Assembly: GCF_019145435.1 (NCBI RefSeq)
Contig: NZ_JAHSTS010000002.1
Coordinates: 1,364,001 to 1,428,000 of the forward strand
Direction of reading: 5' to 3'
DNA from: Pseudomonas ekonensis
GTDB taxonomy: Bacteria > Pseudomonadota > Gammaproteobacteria > Pseudomonadales > Pseudomonadaceae
DNA length: 64,000 nucleotides
Shown here: positions 54,656 through 64,000 of the stretch, piece after piece
Position numbering within the stretch: the first letter of the stretch is position 1
Layout of the letters: every line of letters begins with the position of its first letter
Translations under genes and position numbers: made by a program
The notes under the pieces: model-generated
What the model was told of the DNA's origin: nothing
The model's database searches: none
Seen by the model: the letters and a program-made list of their open reading frames with translations, nothing else

Positions 54656-56371
54656 ATGTACCAACTCTTCATCGAAGGCCTGCAACGCCTGGGCCGCGCC
54701 CTGATGCTGCCGATCGCGATCCTGCCGATCGCCGGCCTGCTGCTGCGCCTGGGCGACACTGACCTGCTGAACATCGCGATCATCCACGACGCCGGCCAGG
54801 TGATCTTCGCCAACCTGGCGATGATCTTCGCCATCGGCATCGCCGTCGGCTTCGCCCGCGACAACAACGGCACGGCGGGGCTGGCCGGGGTCATCGGCTA
54901 CCTGGTGATGGTCTCGACCCTCAAGGTGCTCGACCCGAGCATCAACATGGGCATGCTCGCCGGGATCGTCAGCGGTCTGATGGCCGGCGCGCTGTACAAC
55001 CGCTTCAAGGACATCAAGCTGCCGGAGTACCTGGCGTTCTTCGGCGGGCGGCGCTTCGTGCCGATCGTCACCGGGTTCGCGGCGGTGGGCCTGGGCGTGC
55101 TGTTCGGCTACATCTGGCCGCCGATCCAGCACGGCATCAACGCCTTCGGCAGCCTGATGATGGAAAGCGGCAGCTTCGGCGCGTTCGTGTTCGGCGTGTT
55201 CAACCGCCTGCTGATCGTCACCGGCCTGCACCACATCCTCAACAACATGGCGTGGTTCGTGTTCGGCAACTTCACCGACCCGGCCACTGGGGCGCTGGTC
55301 ACGGGCGACCTGTCGCGCTACTTCGCCGGCGACCCGAAGGGCGGCCAGTTCATGACCGGCATGTTCCCGATGATGATCTTCGGCCTGCCCGCCGCGTGCC
55401 TGGCGATGTACCGCAACGCCCTGCCGGAGCGGCGCAAGGTGATGGGCGGGATTTTCCTGTCGATGGCCCTGACCTCGTTCCTGACCGGCGTCACCGAACC
55501 CATCGAATTCGCCTTCATGTTCCTCGCCCCGCTGCTGTACCTGCTGCATGCGCTGCTGACCGGGCTGTCGATGGCGATCACCAACGCGCTGAACATCCAC
55601 CTGGGCTTCACCTTCTCCGGCGGCTTCATCGACATGGTGCTGGGCTGGGGCAAGTCCACCAACGGCTGGCTCGTGGTGCCGGTGGGGCTGGCCTATGCCG
55701 TGGTGTACTACGCCGTGTTCGACTTCTGCATCCGCCGCTTCAACCTGAAGACGCCGGGGCGCGAGGACACCGCCGCTGCGGAAAAGGCAGCGGTGGGCGA
55801 ACACGAACGGGCCGGGGCCTACATCAAGGCGCTCGGCGGCGCCGGCAACCTGCTGACCGTCGGCGCCTGCACCACCCGCCTGCGCCTGGAAATGGTCGAT
55901 CGCGACAAGGCCTCGGACGCCGACCTGAAGGCACTGGGCGCCATGGCCGTGGTGCGTCCGGGCAAGGGCGGCAGCCTGCAAGTGGTGGTCGGGCCGATGG
56001 CCGACAGCATCGCCGATGAGATCCGCCTGGCGATGCCGGCGCTGGGACGGGCCCCGTCGGCCTCCCCGGCGGCCGTCGCCGACGCGGCGCCGATGCCGAC
56101 CGTGGCGGCGGCCGAAGCCCAGCAATGGCTGAGCGCCGTGGGCGGCGGTGAGAATGTGCTGCAACTGGACTGCATCGCCTTGACCCGGATCCGCCTGCGC
56201 CTGGCCGACGGCAAGGCCTTGTCCGAAGCCCGGCTCAAAGCGCTGGGGTGCCAGGGCGTCAGTGCGCTGGAGGACGGCGTCTGGCATCTGCTGGTGGGGG
56301 AAAAGGCGCCGGGCTTGAGCGGCGCGCTGCAGACGCTGGTCAACCGCAGCGAGGTCAGCGCGAGGGTTTGA
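54656..56371 (+). CDS. nagE: GlcNAc-specific PTS permease EIICB with a second, inactive EIIB-like domain
   Basis: A 571-residue membrane protein that imports and phosphorylates N-acetylglucosamine. The EIIC domain (about 1-370) has about 10 helices with the GlcNAc/glucose-class segments GRALMLPIAILPIAGLLLRL and GVTEPIEFAFMFLAP. EIIB-1 (about 385-465) carries the phosphorylated C405 in GACTTRLRLE. EIIB-2 (about 485-570) is a clear duplicate (LTRIRLRLAD) in which the position of that Cys is occupied by Ala; the only nearby Cys (C506) is displaced by two residues. The EIIA domain is supplied by NagF. Confidence 0.93.
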   Translation: MYQLFIEGLQRLGRALMLPIAILPIAGLLLRLGDTDLLNIAIIHDAGQVIFANLAMIFAIGIAVGFARDNNGTAGLAGVIGYLVMVSTLKVLDPSINMGMLAGIVSGLMAGALYNRFKDIKLPEYLAFFGGRRFVPIVTGFAAVGLGVLFGYIWPPIQHGINAFGSLMMESGSFGAFVFGVFNRLLIVTGLHHILNNMAWFVFGNFTDPATGALVTGDLSRYFAGDPKGGQFMTGMFPMMIFGLPAACLAMYRNALPERRKVMGGIFLSMALTSFLTGVTEPIEFAFMFLAPLLYLLHALLTGLSMAITNALNIHLGFTFSGGFIDMVLGWGKSTNGWLVVPVGLAYAVVYYAVFDFCIRRFNLKTPGREDTAAAEKAAVGEHERAGAYIKALGGAGNLLTVGACTTRLRLEMVDRDKASDADLKALGAMAVVRPGKGGSLQVVVGPMADSIADEIRLAMPALGRAPSASPAAVADAAPMPTVAAAEAQQWLSAVGGGENVLQLDCIALTRIRLRLADGKALSEARLKALGCQGVSALEDGVWHLLVGEKAPGLSGALQTLVNRSEVSARV

Positions 56372-56440
56372 CGCTCTGGCGGATGCCTTCGCGGGCAGAC
56401 CCTCGCCCTGGAAAACCCGCCCGGCATCCCGGCAACAAAA

Positions 56441-56468
56441 AACCCGCTGAACGAACGTTCAGCGGGTT
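56441..56468. terminator. Bidirectional terminator between nagE and the YqfO-like gene
   Basis: AACCCGCTGAACG (56441-56453) with CGTTCAGCGGGTT (56456-56468), with ACAAAAA on the left and TTTTTCG on the right. It serves both the nag operon and the convergent minus-strand gene. Confidence 0.9.
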
Positions 56469-56490
56469 TTTCGTTTCGACCGCCAGAGGA

Positions 56491-56802
56491 TCAGAAGTCC
56501 TCCAGCCGCCACACTTCATAAGCCGGTGTCTCGTAGGGATGGCTGCCCTTGAGCGCCGCGACGGCCGCGTGGATCAGTTCATCCGCCACCACCAGCTCGA
56601 CCTTCCATTCCTCGACCGTTTCGACCTGGCCCACCTGCCCGATGAACGGCTGACTGCCGTCCAACGCACGGAACTGGCCCTGGCCCAGCACTTGCCAGGC
56701 GCAGCTGTCGTACTGGCCGATGCGCCCGCCGCCGGCTGCGAAAACGGCGGACTTCACCGTTTCCACATGGCTGTCGGGCACAAAGAAGGCGAGCTTGTGC
56801 AC
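56491..56802 (-). CDS. YqfO/NIF3-like small protein
   Basis: A 103-residue protein resembling the short YqfO family (the central domain of NIF3-like proteins). It starts HKLAFFVPDSHVETVKSAVF, has a GAGGGRIGQYDSCAWQV-type segment and ends SHPYETPAYEVWRLEDF. The role is unknown. It sits four bases downstream of purL on the same strand, so they share a transcript. Confidence 0.9.
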   Translation of the reverse strand: MHKLAFFVPDSHVETVKSAVFAAGGGRIGQYDSCAWQVLGQGQFRALDGSQPFIGQVGQVETVEEWKVELVVADELIHAAVAALKGSHPYETPAYEVWRLEDF

Positions 56803-56806
56803 GGCC

Positions 56807-60703
<3,897 letters not shown>

Positions 60704-60752
60704 CTTCGGGACAGCCTCGGGAAGGGGTGTGCTTTGAGGCCGTGCATTCTAG

Positions 60753-62450
<1,698 letters not shown>

Positions 62451-62483
62451 CCGCGATCCGGGGCGCCGGCGGCGCCTCGACTG

Positions 62484-62518
62484 ACGCTATCGCCAGCAGG
62501 TTGGCTCCCACAAGGATA
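62484..62518. repeat. Single REP copy
   Basis: TATCGCCAGCAGGTTGGCTC (from 62487) followed by CCACAAGG is one arm of the REP subtype also seen at 48869; the opposite arm is absent. Confidence 0.75.
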
Positions 62519-62533
62519 CCGGCGCGGCGGCCA

Positions 62534-63277
62534 TCAGGCCTTGGCGGCAGCCAGGATCAGCGCCTTCATTTCGGATACCGCCGACTTGAAGCCGACGAAC
62601 AGCGCATGGGCCACCAGCGCATGGCCGATGTTCAACTCATTGATGCCCTTGATCGCCGCGACCGCCTCGACGTTGTGGTAGTGCAGGCCATGGCCGGCGT
62701 TGACGATCAGCCCCTGGGCCAGACCGAACGCCACACCGTCGGCCACGCGCTTGAGTTCCTCGGCCACCTCCGCCGGGGTTTCGGCGTCGGCATAGCGCCC
62801 GGTGTGCAGTTCGATGGCCGGTGCGCCCACGCGCTTGGAGGCGGCGATCTGCCGCTCGTCGGCGTCGATGAACAGCGACACCTCACTGCCGATCTTCGAC
62901 AGGCGCTCCACCGCCGCCTTGATCCGCGCCTCTTGTCCGGCCACATCGAGGCCGCCTTCGGTGGTCAGTTCCTGGCGGGTTTCCGGCACCAGGCAGATGT
63001 GCGCCGGACGGATGCGCTCGGCGAACGCCATCATTTCTTCGGTGACGCCCATTTCGAAGTTCATGCGGGTCTGCAGCACGTCCTTGAGCAGCAGCACGTC
63101 GCGCTCCTGGATGTGCCGGCGGTCTTCGCGCAGGTGCACGGTGATCCCGTCGGCGCCCGCCTCTTCCGCGTCCAGCGCCGCCTTGACCGGATCCGGGTAA
63201 CGCGTGCCGCGGGCCTGGCGCAGGGTGGCGACGTGGTCGATGTTCACGCCGAGGAGAATGCGATTGCTGGTGGTCAC
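62534..63277 (-). CDS. pdxJ: Pyridoxine 5'-phosphate synthase PdxJ
   Basis: A 247-residue TIM-barrel enzyme that condenses 1-deoxyxylulose-5-P with 3-amino-2-oxopropyl phosphate to give pyridoxine-5'-[18 protein letters not shown] at the start, [30 protein letters not shown], and [12 protein letters not shown] are typical. The start is GTG at 63277, with GGAG seven bases upstream, and gives the usual length. It follows recO, as in other gammaproteobacteria. Confidence 0.96.
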   Translation of the reverse strand: MTTSNRILLGVNIDHVATLRQARGTRYPDPVKAALDAEEAGADGITVHLREDRRHIQERDVLLLKDVLQTRMNFEMGVTEEMMAFAERIRPAHICLVPETRQELTTEGGLDVAGQEARIKAAVERLSKIGSEVSLFIDADERQIAASKRVGAPAIELHTGRYADAETPAEVAEELKRVADGVAFGLAQGLIVNAGHGLHYHNVEAVAAIKGINELNIGHALVAHALFVGFKSAVSEMKALILAAAKA

Positions 63278-63324
63278 GGATGCGCTCCTGAATTGAGGGA
63301 TTCGGCGCACAGCATACGGGCTGA

Positions 63325-63999
63325 TCAGGACTTGCGAAACAGCTCGCGGCTGACCAGGGGGCGACCGCCCAGGTGAACGGCCAGGGCCTGGCGCATCAGG
63401 CGCTTGGCGGCCGACAGCGCACCGGGAGCCGACCAGTCGGCGTCGGCCATCGCCAGCAGTTCGGTGCCGTTGAACAGCCCCGGCTGCAGCAGGTGCACCC
63501 GTTCGAGTCCGGCGTCCACCTGCAGGCGGTAGAGCCCGTCCGGGGCGATGGGCTCGCCGTGGATGTCAGTGTTCAGCGCGAAGCCGTAGCCCAGGTCATC
63601 GAGCAGGCGCCACTCGAAGGAGCGCAACAGCGGCTCCAGCGGCCGGCCTTCGGCCAGGGCCAGCAGCGTGGCGGCGTAGTGGTCGAACACCGACGGGTGC
63701 GGGTCTTCGGCGGGCAGCAGGCGGATCAGCAGTTCGTTGAGGTAGAGGCCGCTGAACAGCGCCTCGCCGTTGAGCCAGACGGCGGTGCCGGCGCTCTCCA
63801 TGCGTCCGACGTTCTTCAGCTCACCGCGTCCGCGCAACTCGACCTCCAGCGGCACGAACGGCCGCGCCAGCGTGCCGGCCTTGCCCCGCGCCCCGCGCAG
63901 CACCGCCCGCAGCCGGCCTTGCGGCGTGAGGAAGTCCACCAGCGCGCTGGTTTCGCGGTAGGCGCGCGAATGCAGGACGTAGGCGGGCTGGGCGGGAGG
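63325..63999 (-). CDS. recO: DNA repair protein RecO, N-terminus cut by window end
   Basis: About 225 residues are present; the frame runs out of the window on the right and probably lacks only a few N-terminal residues, since the fragment already begins at [19 protein letters not shown], the OB-fold start. [15 protein letters not shown] and [13 protein letters not shown] (about residue 130) are typical. RecO loads RecA with RecR and anneals SSB-coated DNA. It lies 47 bases upstream of pdxJ. Confidence 0.94.
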   Translation of the reverse strand, partial: PPAQPAYVLHSRAYRETSALVDFLTPQGRLRAVLRGARGKAGTLARPFVPLEVELRGRGELKNVGRMESAGTAVWLNGEALFSGLYLNELLIRLLPAEDPHPSVFDHYAATLLALAEGRPLEPLLRSFEWRLLDDLGYGFALNTDIHGEPIAPDGLYRLQVDAGLERVHLLQPGLFNGTELLAMADADWSAPGALSAAKRLMRQALAVHLGGRPLVSRELFRKS

Positions 64000-64000
64000 C

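Overview
The window is GC-rich (about 65 %) chromosomal DNA whose gene content and order point to a Pseudomonas of the fluorescens group. Supporting signs are the block xerD-dsbC-hom-thrC, the block rpsP-rimM-trmD-rplS beside ffh, purL next to mltF, Pseudomonas-restricted small families (DUF3509, DUF6124), and many Pseudomonas-type REP hairpins. Both window edges cut genes: a lipase-like effector on the left and recO on the right. Most of the window is conserved core chromosome; accessory material is concentrated at about 1-2430, 13400-13900, 21800-25200 and 44400-49000.

Layout. 1-2430: tail of a type VI secretion orphan module (lipase-like effector end, Tli4-like immunity protein, small membrane protein, PAAR protein). 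2486-4254: a DUF533/TerB-like protein and a LysR regulator. 4355-13396: a putrescine/polyamine locus, with two gamma-aminobutyraldehyde dehydrogenase paralogues flanking a ydcSTUV-type ABC transporter, then an APC permease. 13400-14300: terminator, a ParE-toxin remnant, a 60-residue protein and an AT-rich upstream region. 14300-17817: opgD, a GNAT acetyltransferase and an Old Yellow Enzyme. 18125-22682: recJ, yaeQ, a CoA transferase and a periplasmic binding protein. 22856-25197: DUF3509, a lone degenerate receiver and an EvgS/BvgS-like sensor that stops before any kinase domain. 25320-30189: thrC, hom, dsbC, xerD. 30270-32078: cation/proton antiporter. 32205-35777: rplS, trmD, rimM, rpsP, ffh. 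35989-39610: CcsA/YpjD-like protein, CorC/HlyC-like protein, MHS-family transporter. 39729-43673: purT, VUT transporter, DUF1289, gamma-carbonic anhydrase-like protein, two Nudix hydrolases. 43777-44292: an L,D-transpeptidase.

44423-48787 is the most unusual stretch. A perfect 16-bp palindrome precedes a 1159-residue tandem Ig-like protein with no signal peptide and an AT-richer C-terminal end. A strongly structured noncoding leader with competing or pseudoknotted pairings follows, directly upstream of a DUF6124 gene. 49035-56371 is a complete N-acetylglucosamine phosphotransferase operon (nagR, nagA, nagB-II, nagF, nagE) with clear operators. 56491-62450 holds a YqfO-like protein, purL and mltF, and 62534-64000 holds pdxJ and recO.

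How the parts work together. The ydc/patD locus would import putrescine and oxidise the derived aldehyde to GABA. The nag operon would import and phosphorylate GlcNAc and convert it to fructose-6-phosphate under NagR control. hom/thrC make threonine, purT/purL serve purine synthesis, and the rpsP operon with ffh serves translation and protein targeting. No CRISPR array, tRNA, rRNA, insertion sequence, prophage or replication origin was seen.
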